In this document: positions 1 to 6,901 of the stretch, one piece after another | Layout: every line of letters begins with the position of its first letter | Numbering within the stretch: the first letter of the stretch is position 1 | Virus record (IMG/VR): IMGVR_UViG_3300027898_000151 | Coordinates: 1 to 21,790 of that record | From: a virus | DNA length: 21,790 bases | Reading direction: 5' to 3' (one strand) | Made by a program: the position numbers and the translations under genes | Notes under the pieces: model-generated | The model's database searches: none | Seen by the model: only the letters and a program-made list of their open reading frames with translations | Told to the model about the DNA's origin: nothing

Positions 1-18
1 GGATTTCACATTCTTATT

Positions 19-34
19 GTATCAATGATGATAC
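19..34. repeat. Short perfect inverted repeat upstream of the first gene
   Basis: GTATCA, four bases, TGATAC. It lies about 100 bases before the first gene. It could be an operator half-site pair or a small hairpin; no T-run follows, so it is not an obvious terminator. Confidence 0.35.
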
Positions 35-118
35 AGTAGAGAATGATAACATCATGCTTGACGTTTGCTGGTCTTATTATCAGCATCATCGGCATCCTTG
101 ATGTTATTTGTCAGTATC

Positions 119-134
119 AGTGGAGTATCAGCAT
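119..134 (+). repeat. Leader repeat, copy 1 (16-mer containing the RBS)
   Basis: AGTGGAGTATCAGCAT occurs here and again at 575-590, both times carrying the GGAG ribosome binding site just before the chosen start codon. The identity covers the whole leader and not only the SD, so the two translation start regions are either duplicated or held alike by a shared regulator. Confidence 0.75.
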
Positions 135-492
135 GGTAAATCCATACGCAGAAGCATGTCTTATAGCACCTCATACATCGAAAGATGTTGCTACTGTTGT
201 CAAATGGTTAGGAGGAGGTAATCCAAGAGGTTTCATTCTTGATGATGCAGATAAAACAATGATTGTATTTGATGGATATGGTAACACACACTTTAGTATG
301 ATGAAATTTTTTAAGTTGAAGAGCGAGGATATATTTCTTGAATTTATATGGCAACAGAATGGCAATCTATCAATTCCTGATAATCCTAAAAGATTGTCAG
401 CATTGCTCAATCCAGATCAATGTAATTTTGTTATAGATGTTGCTAATAAGTTAGGCTGTAAAAAGCCGCCACGTTTTCAATCCTGGGAATAA
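133..492 (+). CDS. Hypothetical protein, 119 aa
   Basis: I do not recognise this protein. The open frame extends upstream to 43, but ATG 133 is preferred because GGAG at 122-125 lies 7 bases before it, inside a leader also used by the next gene. The hydrophobic stretch encoded at 43-132 is therefore probably not translated. The protein is soluble-looking, with a Gly-rich turn near residues 22-26, a Lys/Phe-rich middle, and a C-terminus rich in Lys, Pro and aromatic residues. It sits first in a row of three small genes and is followed at once by a terminator-like hairpin. Its position suggests an early accessory gene, but no function can be assigned. Confidence 0.7.
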   Translation: MVNPYAEACLIAPHTSKDVATVVKWLGGGNPRGFILDDADKTMIVFDGYGNTHFSMMKFFKLKSEDIFLEFIWQQNGNLSIPDNPKRLSALLNPDQCNFVIDVANKLGCKKPPRFQSWE

Positions 493-501
493 TAGACATT
501 T

Positions 502-528
502 GCTAGCGTTATTTATGCGCTAGCTTTT
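502..528 (+). terminator. Hairpin with T-run after the first gene
   Basis: The stem GCTAGCG (502-508) pairs with CGCTAGC (518-524), with a 9-base loop and TTTT directly after. It starts 10 bases past the stop codon and fits a short Rho-independent terminator or a 3'-end stabilising stem. Confidence 0.65.
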
Positions 529-574
529 GCCTGTTATTCTAATGTGGAATATCAGGATATCAACACACTAGCAA

Positions 575-590
575 AGTGGAGTATCAGCAT
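575..590 (+). repeat. Leader repeat, copy 2 (16-mer containing the RBS)
   Basis: Exact copy of the 16-mer at 119-134. GGAG at 578-581 lies 10 bases before ATG 592, which fixes the start of the kinase-like gene. Confidence 0.75.
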
Positions 591-591
591 C

Positions 592-1059
592 ATGGGACAT
601 CTTGTTCTTGTTCGTGGCTTGCCTGGGATCGGTAAGAGCACGTTTGCTAAGAGTCTGCACGGGTATGAGCATTTTGAAACTGATAATCATTTCATTAACG
701 ATAAAGGAGAGTATGTTTTTGATAGGAGTAAGTTGGCAGAATATCATAATAAAACACAACAAGAGACAGAATACTATTTGCGGCATGGTATGAATGTTGT
801 TGTCAGCAATACATTCAGCCAAAAATGGGAAATGATACCATATATTGAAATGGCAACCGTTTATTGTGGTCCATTTACTACAGTGATTTCCTTGCGCGCG
901 TTCTCATCTATTCGTGATGAGACTATTATTGAAAAACTGGCAGCAAGATGCAAACATCATGTGCCTGCGGAAATTATTAAAAGTATGAATGATAGATGGG
1001 AAAGTTATGAACATGAATTGATTTATTATGTGAATGTCAGTGTTGACTTGCCAGACTAA
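592..1059 (+). CDS. P-loop nucleotide/polynucleotide kinase-like protein (AAA_33 type), 155 aa
   Basis: A small P-loop kinase-fold protein. The Walker A motif GLPGIGKST is at residues 9-17, directly after a beta strand. An FETDNHF segment near 28-34, a GxYxFD segment near 39-44 and a VVVSNT...W segment near 69-79 match the layout of the T4 polynucleotide-kinase/NEDD4BP2-like kinase domain family. There is no phosphatase domain, so only 5'-kinase-type chemistry is plausible and the substrate (DNA, RNA or nucleotide) is open. The frame begins at 544, but the first 16 codons have no good RBS; ATG 592 has GGAG and the duplicated leader. The gene ends just before a hairpin. Phages use such kinases in nucleic acid repair or nucleotide metabolism. 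Confidence 0.8.
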   Translation: MGHLVLVRGLPGIGKSTFAKSLHGYEHFETDNHFINDKGEYVFDRSKLAEYHNKTQQETEYYLRHGMNVVVSNTFSQKWEMIPYIEMATVYCGPFTTVISLRAFSSIRDETIIEKLAARCKHHVPAEIIKSMNDRWESYEHELIYYVNVSVDLPD

Positions 1060-1083
1060 TAACAAGTTGCATTGAGTGATATT

Positions 1084-1117
1084 TACCAGCGTGCTTCTTA
1101 TAGTGCGCTGGTATTTA
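1084..1117 (+). terminator. Hairpin after the kinase-like gene
   Basis: TACCAGCG (1084-1091) pairs perfectly with CGCTGGTA (1106-1113), with a 14-base loop followed by a short TTT. It is laid out like the stem after the first gene, but the T-run is weak, so termination may be partial. Confidence 0.5.
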
Positions 1118-1161
1118 CCTATCAATGTTGATAGGAATAGCAGTAACTATGGAGATAGGAT

Positions 1162-1671
1162 ATGGCTCTCAGTGTGTATCTGTGCAAAGCATGTTCTCAT
1201 GAATGGGAACAAGGTTATCCACGTAATACTTGCCCATGGTGCAACAGTGATAATGTTGTGCATCTTGGTAATAGTGTGTCATCAATGCCAAATGTGAAAG
1301 CAGTTGAACAAATGGTTGAGACAGTAACGGCTTTTAATACTCCAATCACGATGAAAAACGCAGAAGAACAAGCACTTCATAAGTCTGGTATCTATGCTTG
1401 TAAGGTGCCACATACTAACTTCACATACTATGTCAATGTGAAGATTGCAGAAGATAGGAATAGTGTAAGAATTAAAAGTGCAATTCGCAGGCATAATATC
1501 AATGATGCAGAAGTAAAACATGTGAAAGGAACAGTTAAATTTATCTTTGGTGAAGGTAACAAGATAAGGTATGTGTTGCTGTATAATTGCCATGATATCA
1601 CAAGAGTCCAGCAGTTTCCTGTTAGTAATCCTATGACGATTGGAGAGTATATGGAGGTTACTTGGGAATAA
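1162..1671 (+). CDS. Zinc-ribbon protein, 169 aa, unknown function
   Basis: The N-terminus carries a zinc-ribbon pattern: C8-x2-C11 and C24-x2-C27, the second pair as CPWC. The rest (about 60-169) has no family I can name; it is rich in Val, Ile and Lys and looks like a beta-rich globular domain ending in Glu-Val-Thr-Trp-Glu. The start is set by GGAG at 1151-1154, 7 bases before ATG. The gene is the last of the left cluster and is followed by the long gene-free region. A nucleic-acid or host-protein binding role is a guess from the zinc ribbon only. Confidence 0.8.
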   Translation: MALSVYLCKACSHEWEQGYPRNTCPWCNSDNVVHLGNSVSSMPNVKAVEQMVETVTAFNTPITMKNAEEQALHKSGIYACKVPHTNFTYYVNVKIAEDRNSVRIKSAIRRHNINDAEVKHVKGTVKFIFGEGNKIRYVLLYNCHDITRVQQFPVSNPMTIGEYMEVTWE

Positions 1672-1830
1672 TTAGCTGATAGTAGCAGAAAATGATAGGT
1701 GGTTTGTTTCGATCATGTGGTATGCAAACTTGGCGCAACAACCATCTATCATCTGCAATCTGATAATAGAAATAATGATAAGTATGGACTTGGGATGTCG
1801 ATCACCATGTATTCAATGTTCCATTTGTGG

Positions 1831-1848
1831 CTCAATGTGCTCAATGTG
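1831..1848 (+). repeat. Tandem 9-mer CTCAATGTG x2
   Basis: Two head-to-tail copies, with the core TCAATGTG seen again at 2250-2257 inside the spacer of the downstream promoter. Confidence 0.55.
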
Positions 1849-1990
1849 ACCATGTTCCATGTCGGGGCGTCGGTCATTATGGCCCTCTTTTTGGGGTCTC
1901 ACCATAATAGTATCTCAATCATCATACTATCTATCCTATATCACTCTTTATACTATACTCTTTTCAATGTTGAATTTTTCTTTAAAGATA

Positions 1991-2004
1991 CCCTATAAAT
2001 AGGG
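1991..2004. repeat. Perfect palindrome at the composition switch
   Basis: CCCTAT, AA, ATAGGG. It sits exactly where the + strand changes from C-rich/G-poor to G-rich/C-poor. It could be an operator or an origin unwinding/binding site. Confidence 0.6.
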
Positions 2005-2235
2005 CACATAGATAAGAGGGGTGGTTGATAGTATGAGAAAATGATAAGTATAAAAAGAGAGCATGAAAAAGGGGGGAAATATTGAGAGGGGGAAAGTGGA
2101 ACATAGGAACATCGCATACTTGGCACCACAAATGGAACATAGTGATCGGCTTGCAAGAGTGATAGGTATCATTGAGTGATAAGTATAACATATTGTGGGG
2201 TAACAAGAATAACCATGATATGTTGTATTTTTCAC

Positions 2236-2264
2236 TTGACAGGTTTGCGTCAATGTGGGAAAAT
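2236..2264 (+). promoter_or_regulatory. Sigma70-like promoter for the 2323-6868 cluster
   Basis: TTGACA (2236-2241), a 17-base spacer, then GAAAAT (2259-2264). The -35 is preceded by TTTCAC, the same bases found before the promoter at 6893. The -35 to ATG distance is 87 bases here and 89 there, giving leaders of about 50 bases. GACAGG (2238-2243) and CCTGTC (2269-2274) form an inverted repeat bracketing the -10, a possible operator. The -10 is imperfect. Confidence 0.55.
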
Positions 2265-2322
2265 CTAGCCTGTCCAAAAATGTATCAACAGTTATCCGTA
2301 ACAATGAAAGGACTCCAAGACA

Positions 2323-2637
2323 ATGATACACTATGACGATGATCAATATACATCGCAACTAGATGACTTCATAGCAAAGCGACAAGCTAAGAGTAAGTTT
2401 AAAGATCACAAGGAAGCAACTGCTGCATTTCTTCAATATAAGAGAGAATGTAAGGAAATGAGTGATTTCGTAGTAGATGCTGCGAAGAAATCACACCGCT
2501 TGTCAGATTGGGAAAGTAGATTTATTTGCTCAATCAAAGAAGGTATCAACAATGGAGTTATCAAAACAAAAGACTCACTAACTCCGAAACAATTGGCAGT
2601 CTATCATAAGATCAGCAGAAAGGTATATGCAACATGA
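2323..2637 (+). CDS. Hypothetical protein, 104 aa, charged and helical
   Basis: I do not recognise it. It is a small, soluble, Lys/Asp-rich protein that looks mostly helical. The C-terminal part has a Leu-Thr-Pro-Lys-Gln turn followed by a basic segment near residues 90-103, which could bind nucleic acid. The start ATG 2323 has AAAGGA about 10 bases upstream. It is the first gene after the promoter at 2236-2264 and overlaps the next gene by 4 bases (ATGA), so the two are co-translated. Confidence 0.75.
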   Translation: MIHYDDDQYTSQLDDFIAKRQAKSKFKDHKEATAAFLQYKRECKEMSDFVVDAAKKSHRLSDWESRFICSIKEGINNGVIKTKDSLTPKQLAVYHKISRKVYAT

Positions 2638-2837
2638 TTGATTATGATCAAACTAGGATTGAGCATGACAGTGAAGTGAAGAGTGCAATTGAGCAATATA
2701 ATGCTGACATGAAAGTGTTGCAAGATTATGTTGATCAAGTATCACGACAAGAAAAGTGGTTTAGTTGGATGTTGATAATTCAGATTGTATTTGCAGCAGG
2801 ATTGTTAGGATATATCATTGCTGATACTATATTGTGA
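2634..2837 (+). CDS. Small tail-anchored membrane protein, 67 aa
   Basis: The first 43 or so residues are polar and probably helical or coiled. They are followed by one clear hydrophobic segment at about 46-66 (from WMLIIQIVFAAG to the end), so the protein is predicted to be anchored by its C-terminus with the N-terminus inside the cell. It starts in an ATGA overlap with the gene before it, with AAAGG 12 bases upstream. Small single-span phage proteins include host-takeover factors and holins, but the tail-anchor topology and distance from the endolysin give no support for a lysis role. Confidence 0.7.
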   Translation: MIDYDQTRIEHDSEVKSAIEQYNADMKVLQDYVDQVSRQEKWFSWMLIIQIVFAAGLLGYIIADTIL

Positions 2838-2863
2838 TTGTGATTGCAAGTGTGATTGCAAGT
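2834..2863 (+). repeat. Tandem 12-mer repeat
   Basis: GTGATTGCAAGT is repeated exactly at 2840-2851 and 2852-2863, with a partial copy GTGATTG at 2834-2840. It begins inside the stop codon region of the membrane protein gene. Confidence 0.6.
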
Positions 2864-2905
2864 ATAAGTGGGAGACTGAAACAACAATTGTTCTGGACCG
2901 CCAAA

Positions 2906-2951
2906 AATTGTGATAGTATCGAAGTTGCTATATCAAGATACTATCACAATT
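2906..2951. repeat. 15-bp perfect stem between gene clusters
   Basis: AATTGTGATAGTATC (2906-2920) and GATACTATCACAATT (2937-2951), separated by 16 bases. There is no T-run, so it is not an intrinsic terminator. It contains the TGATAGTAT motif of the upstream repeat region. A perfect 10-base palindrome AACAATTGTT (2883-2892) lies just before it. It is likely a protein-binding dyad or an RNA processing/stability stem ahead of the gene at 3004. Confidence 0.7.
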
Positions 2952-3003
2952 ATCTGCCGCTACCAATCGCTGCTATCAAATATCAACGCAAGGATGCGCT
3001 ACA

Positions 3004-4053
3004 ATGAAACTCCAATGTAGGATATCAGGACTAACTTTCTATTCTGCATATCACTTCAAGAATGAGCCAACAGTGCGCAATGCACTACATCCTATTTTTT
3101 CTGTATCACTCCGAGATTTACTTGCCAAAGCTCAAAAGTATGGCAGGGGAGACTATACTGAGGAAGAAGAAAAACTATTATTTCTAGCACTTCTCAATAA
3201 GACAGATGCTGTTGATTGGGAAGTGCCTGCTAATCCATCGCCTGATACTGTTGATCGCTATCTTGACAGTATATTCATCCTACTTTCATGGTATGAGAAA
3301 GTGACTCCGGGCGCCTTAAAACTACCTAGAATGAGAGTATCAGAACATAACAAAAATCTAGCTAACATTGGTATGTTCATTCAATCCTGGTATGATGTCA
3401 GGAAAGAATGGATGTCTCCATCTATCAAGAAATTCATGGCTGATCTACTAGAACACCGTGAACACTTGATGCAACGTCTTATCAATTCTAGACGTGATAC
3501 TTTTGAGTATGCTGGCAAACTAGCATCATGGGCAATGGATGCTGCTGATGTTCATCCTGATAGGAGAGCAGAATGGACAGCATTGTTTAAGATGAAGCCA
3601 GATAAAGAAGCACTTACTTGTGATCTTGATGAATTGCTTGATATGAGAGATCACATGGAACGTCATCTTTACGCAGTAGAAGGACTTGGACATAAATCAG
3701 GATTATCAGGCGATACTGCTAAGAAAGTAATGGATCATATTCATCGTCTGGTGGAAATACGAGAAGGTGGTATGATTGCATTACTTGGTGGTTTTGGAAT
3801 TACTGCAACTGATGACTTCCAACACAAAGTCAATACTGGTGGGGTCACAACAACTGATATCCAACAACTCAAGAGTAAGATACAAGAGAGCGGTGCGCCA
3901 AACACAGAACCAAAGAAAGAAGATTATCCTAACCTAATCTCTTTCATCAAAGCAAAGTCTGCATGGGTGTTAAGTTCTCACCTGAGAGAAAACTTAGCTT
4001 TTGCAGAACAACATTCATCACAAATCATTGATACTAATGAAACCCCGGAGTAA
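3004..4053 (+). CDS. Hypothetical protein, 349 aa, next to the replication cluster
   Basis: I cannot name this family. The protein opens with a Cys-containing beta-like segment and an HPIFS motif near residues 28-32. The rest is mainly alpha-helical, with many Arg, Glu and Trp residues (about 100-260) and a Gly-rich turn near 257-266. There is no signal peptide or membrane segment. AAGGA at 2990-2994 supports ATG 3004. The next gene begins 6 bases after the stop, so it belongs to the same transcription unit as the SF1 helicase downstream. That context makes a role in DNA replication or its control plausible but unproven. Confidence 0.8.
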   Translation: MKLQCRISGLTFYSAYHFKNEPTVRNALHPIFSVSLRDLLAKAQKYGRGDYTEEEEKLLFLALLNKTDAVDWEVPANPSPDTVDRYLDSIFILLSWYEKVTPGALKLPRMRVSEHNKNLANIGMFIQSWYDVRKEWMSPSIKKFMADLLEHREHLMQRLINSRRDTFEYAGKLASWAMDAADVHPDRRAEWTALFKMKPDKEALTCDLDELLDMRDHMERHLYAVEGLGHKSGLSGDTAKKVMDHIHRLVEIREGGMIALLGGFGITATDDFQHKVNTGGVTTTDIQQLKSKIQESGAPNTEPKKEDYPNLISFIKAKSAWVLSSHLRENLAFAEQHSSQIIDTNETPE

Positions 4054-4059
4054 CCAACA

Positions 4060-4473
4060 ATGAACGCGCCCGAACAATTCACACTAACACGTAGTCCCAA
4101 GATTGATATTGCAATCTATCGTCATGTTTGGCATCTTGAACCAGATTTGAAGAACCAACTAGGTTGTTCTCTGCTAGCAATTACTACTGTCAGTAAGTTC
4201 ATCTCACTAGTTGAGCCAGAGTGTTATCCTGATACTTACGAAGATAGCATTCTGCATCCTACTACCGGTAATCGTCATTTCATTAGTTATCTCTTCACAT
4301 CTGGTCAATATCTTGAAGATATGAATAATGATGTCGGTGACAAAGGATCAACACCTTTGGCACTACATTTTAGAGCATCTCGTGTTCTTAGTATTAGATT
4401 ATGTCTTGTTCGTTGTTGGGACAAAGCATGGACAAGATCATATCTCATGCAACAAGGAGCTGTTGAATTATGA
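4060..4473 (+). CDS. Hypothetical protein, 137 aa
   Basis: No family recognised. It is a soluble, mixed alpha/beta-looking protein with four Cys residues spread without a metal-binding spacing. The start ATG 4060 has GGAG 9 bases upstream, and the stop overlaps the next start (ATGA). It lies between the 349-aa unknown and the helicase in one operon. Confidence 0.75.
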   Translation: MNAPEQFTLTRSPKIDIAIYRHVWHLEPDLKNQLGCSLLAITTVSKFISLVEPECYPDTYEDSILHPTTGNRHFISYLFTSGQYLEDMNNDVGDKGSTPLALHFRASRVLSIRLCLVRCWDKAWTRSYLMQQGAVEL

Positions 4474-4667
4474 AAACGATAGTAGGTTACACACTGATAT
4501 CACAATTTCCGAACTCACAAGTAACTGATAGTGTTACAATCATGGAAATTACACCAGAATATGCACTAGACTATCAACAATACTCTGAATACACTCTAGG
4601 ATTACCAACACACATGCGCAAATTTACTATCATCGAAAAGCTGCCAGAAGAAAGTTACGAGCAATGA
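4470..4667 (+). CDS. Hypothetical protein, 65 aa
   Basis: A small protein of unknown function. AAGGAG at 4454-4459 supports the start, and both ends overlap the neighbouring genes by 4 bases (ATGA), which argues strongly that it is real and co-translated with the helicase. The sequence is polar with a beta-like N-terminus. Confidence 0.75.
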   Translation: MKTIVGYTLISQFPNSQVTDSVTIMEITPEYALDYQQYSEYTLGLPTHMRKFTIIEKLPEESYEQ

Positions 4668-6868
4668 GCACTATATCACCTGATCGCTTTAAGATGTTAC
4701 TAGAGCGAGCAAGAGCACATGCTGCTAGTATCAATCAGACTTCTGTGACCGCCAACATTTCCAATACTATCGACCTTATCAATAAGGAAAAACCTACAGA
4801 TGTTGATCTATCCAAAATGGGTATCAATCCATCAGATACAACGAAATCAAAAGAAGAAATTGATGAACAAATCACGGAAGTTATATCCGACTTACATGAA
4901 CCAATATCTATTTCCGATGAACCAACAAAAGAAAAGACTCACACAACAGGAGTTGCTGCTGACGTTGAGCTTAATGATAGGCAAAAACTATTCATTGAGA
5001 CGGCGCTAAAAGGAGAAGATGTTTGTTTGATTGGTGCTGCTGGCACTGGTAAAACTACTGTCACCGGTAAGTTTATCAAAGAGTTGCTAAACACTGGCAG
5101 ACTTAAGAAAGTTGGTATGGACACCAAATGGATTAAGTCTAATACTCCAGGTGTGCTTATTACTAGCTTTACTCGTAAGGCTGTTAACAATATCAGACGT
5201 GCAGTGCCACTAGAGTTGAAACCTCATGTGCTGACAATGCACAAGATACTAGAGTTTGCACCTGTCTTCTATGAGATCATGGATGAAAACAATCCAACTC
5301 AAGTTAAAAAGACAATGCGTTTTGAACCACAAAGAAGTGCTGTCAATCCACTTCCATATAACATCAGTCTTGTTGTTTACGAAGAAAGTTCTATGATTGG
5401 GACTGATTTGTATAACATGATGATGGATGCAATGCCACATAATCCACAAGAGATTTTCATTGGCGATATCAGACAGTTGCCACCAATTTTTGGACCAGCA
5501 ATTCTTGGTTTCAAGATGTCGCTGCTACCAACTGTTGAGCTAACCGATGTATATCGTCAGGCATTGCTATCTCCTATCATCAGACTTGCTCATGCTGTTC
5601 TCAGTGGAGATAGTAAGAAGTTTCTTCCTACTGGCAAGAAAGTGAGAATGAAGCATCCACATCTTGATAAGGTAGTGGATCGCATTATTATTCCATCACT
5701 GGAAGAGTTTAGTGAAGAGTCTGAACATGGTATCCTTAAAATACAACCATGGCAGAAAAAGCTAGCAGCAGAAGACGCTCTTAGCACTTGTATAACTCAA
5801 TTCATTGCATGGGAAAAATCTGGATACTACAATCCAGCGGAAGATATCATTCTCTGTCCGTTCAATAAAGCGTTTGGGACAATTGAGATTAATAAAGGTA
5901 TTCAGAATTATCTAGGTCGCAAACGCAAAGCAATAGTCCATGAAGTAATTGCTGGATATAATAAACATTATCTAGCGGTTGGCGATCGTGTTCTTTATGA
6001 CAAAGAAGATGCTACTATCATCGAGATCAAACGTAATGCTAATTATCTTGGTAAGTCATTTCTTCCGGCGTCCGAACATCTTGATAGGTGGGGAATTTAT
6101 CAAGAAAACATCTCACAAGAGCAACTCGCTAAGCTCACTACAGAAGAGACTGAGTATGATCACAAAGTATTAGATGACTTTTTTGAACTCAATTACAGTG
6201 ATGATACTGAAGAAGAGAATAGAGTTAATGCTGCCAGTCATGAAGTTACTATCCAGTTTGCATATAGCGAGGAAGTAATCAGATTGTCGGGCGCCGCTGA
6301 AGTCAATAACTTGATGGGCGGTAATGCTATCACAGTGCATAAAATGCAAGGCTCTGAAAGTCAGACAATCTTCTTTGTGTTGCACAACAGTCACGCTAAC
6401 ATGATCAACAATGAGCTTCTTTACACTGGTATCTCTCGTGCTAGACACAAGTTGCATATCATATGCGAGAGTGACACTTTTTTCAAAGGTGTAAAGACTC
6501 AAAAAGTGCGTGGTATAACTCTGCAAGATAAAATTGAATTCTTCAAAGGTAAAGTTGAATTCAAAGCAATGCAGAAAGAGTTGGAAAAACTTACACAACA
6601 GAGAGAACGAAAGAAACAAACCAATGCACAACAAGTTACTGCTGCTCCTATCACTGCTAGGATTAGTTATAATTTCACTCCTGCTACTCGTAGTAGTCTC
6701 ACAACATTGGATGAAATATACGATTACCAATATACAGATGATGGGTCACAAGAACGATATGAGAGTGAAGGCAACACACCAATCAAGCAGTTTGCTAGTG
6801 TCAAACCAAAACAACTCTCAGTAGAAGATCGTATTGCTATATTGAGAGCTAAGTTAGGTAAGCGCTAG
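4664..6868 (+). CDS. SF1 DNA helicase (RecD2/Dda-like), 734 aa
   Basis: An ATP-driven DNA helicase of superfamily 1. The motifs appear in order: a Q-like NDRQ segment just before Walker A GAAGTGKTT (124-132); Walker B/motif II with E240-E241 in VYEES; motif III GDIRQLPP (267-274); motif V ITVHKMQGS (556-564); motif VI YTGISRAR (587-594). HKMQGSE and GISRARH are typical of the RecD/Dda (SF1B, 5'-3') group. Residues 1-100 are an acidic, low-complexity extension, and about 640-715 is a linker. The last 17 residues (718-734) contain LSVEDRIAILRAK, closely matching the C-terminus of the Sak4-like ATPase encoded at 11282-12379. It ends the 2323-6868 cluster. The exact role (replication fork or recombination) is inferred. 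Confidence 0.92.
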   Translation: MSTISPDRFKMLLERARAHAASINQTSVTANISNTIDLINKEKPTDVDLSKMGINPSDTTKSKEEIDEQITEVISDLHEPISISDEPTKEKTHTTGVAADVELNDRQKLFIETALKGEDVCLIGAAGTGKTTVTGKFIKELLNTGRLKKVGMDTKWIKSNTPGVLITSFTRKAVNNIRRAVPLELKPHVLTMHKILEFAPVFYEIMDENNPTQVKKTMRFEPQRSAVNPLPYNISLVVYEESSMIGTDLYNMMMDAMPHNPQEIFIGDIRQLPPIFGPAILGFKMSLLPTVELTDVYRQALLSPIIRLAHAVLSGDSKKFLPTGKKVRMKHPHLDKVVDRIIIPSLEEFSEESEHGILKIQPWQKKLAAEDALSTCITQFIAWEKSGYYNPAEDIILCPFNKAFGTIEINKGIQNYLGRKRKAIVHEVIAGYNKHYLAVGDRVLYDKEDATIIEIKRNANYLGKSFLPASEHLDRWGIYQENISQEQLAKLTTEETEYDHKVLDDFFELNYSDDTEEENRVNAASHEVTIQFAYSEEVIRLSGAAEVNNLMGGNAITVHKMQGSESQTIFFVLHNSHANMINNELLYTGISRARHKLHIICESDTFFKGVKTQKVRGITLQDKIEFFKGKVEFKAMQKELEKLTQQRERKKQTNAQQVTAAPITARISYNFTPATRSSLTTLDEIYDYQYTDDGSQERYESEGNTPIKQFASVKPKQLSVEDRIAILRAKLGKR

Positions 6869-6877
6869 TAATTACTA

Positions 6878-6901
6878 ACGTGTCGATTTCACTTGACACG
6901 T
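6878..6901. repeat. Inverted repeat overlapping a -35 box
   Basis: ACGTGTC (6878-6884) and GACACGT (6895-6901), 10-base loop, no T-run. The right arm overlaps the TTGACA of the promoter at 6893, so it is better placed as an operator than as a terminator for the helicase gene, although a weak terminator is possible. Confidence 0.5.

Larger units (their letters stand above)
1816..2140. repeat. ATGTTCCA elements in inverted and direct copies
   Basis: ATGTTCCA is at 1816-1823 and 1852-1859. Its reverse complement TGGAACAT is at 2097-2104 and 2133-2140, with a one-base variant AGGAACAT at 2105-2112 in tandem with the first. The outermost pair extends to a 14-base perfect inverted repeat, 1817-1830 against 2126-2139. 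Two copies point one way on the left of the 1991-2004 palindrome and three point the other way on the right. Confidence 0.65.
1776..2186 (+). repeat. Three direct copies of TGATAAGTAT
   Basis: Exact copies lie at 1776-1785, 2042-2051 and 2177-2186. Near variants TGATAGTAT (2026-2034) and the dyad TGATA-GG-TATCA (2160-2171) lie between them. They look like protein-binding iterons, though the AT-rich background makes individual variants weak evidence. Confidence 0.55.
1672..2322. promoter_or_regulatory. 650-base gene-free repeat region; candidate replication origin/control region
   Basis: No credible gene is present. The region holds a 12-base imperfect inverted repeat (1694-1705 with 1740-1751, one mismatch), a 10-base direct repeat in three copies, an ATGTTCCA element in both orientations, a tandem 9-mer (1831-1848), a 7-base inverted repeat (1876-1882 with 1902-1908), and a perfect palindrome (1991-2004). 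By direct count the + strand has 4 G and 20 C in 1898-1990, but 34 G and 3 C in 2005-2100. Genes on both sides run in the same direction, so the flip is not explained by gene orientation. Iterons, palindromes and a local skew switch are typical of phage origins, but no origin protein binding site is known here, so the role is inferred. Confidence 0.5.

Noticed and set aside
43-132. Hydrophobic N-terminal extension of the first gene, which would look like a membrane segment
   Set aside because: The RBS and shared leader place the start at 133; the extension has no RBS.
1694-1751. Possible tRNA-like fold
   Set aside because: Only about 58 bases and one outer stem with a mismatch; no proper anticodon arm or T-arm can be drawn.
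1699-1998. 99-aa + strand frame in the gene-free region
   Set aside because: No RBS, odd composition driven by repeats, and it spans the repeat arrays and the start of the palindrome; better explained as control DNA.
1953-2358. Three overlapping minus-strand frames (67-121 aa)
   Set aside because: They are translations of the purine-rich tract read backwards, mutually overlapping, without RBS or recognisable content.
2634-2837. Holin for the endolysin
   Set aside because: Single C-terminal hydrophobic segment, no second span, and far from the endolysin in a different transcription unit.
2834-2863. CRISPR-like repeat
   Set aside because: The 12-base units are head-to-tail without spacers and with only two full copies.
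6170-6730. 186-aa minus-strand frame
   Set aside because: Lies wholly inside the SF1 helicase gene, antisense to conserved motifs V and VI; no RBS context or recognisable content.
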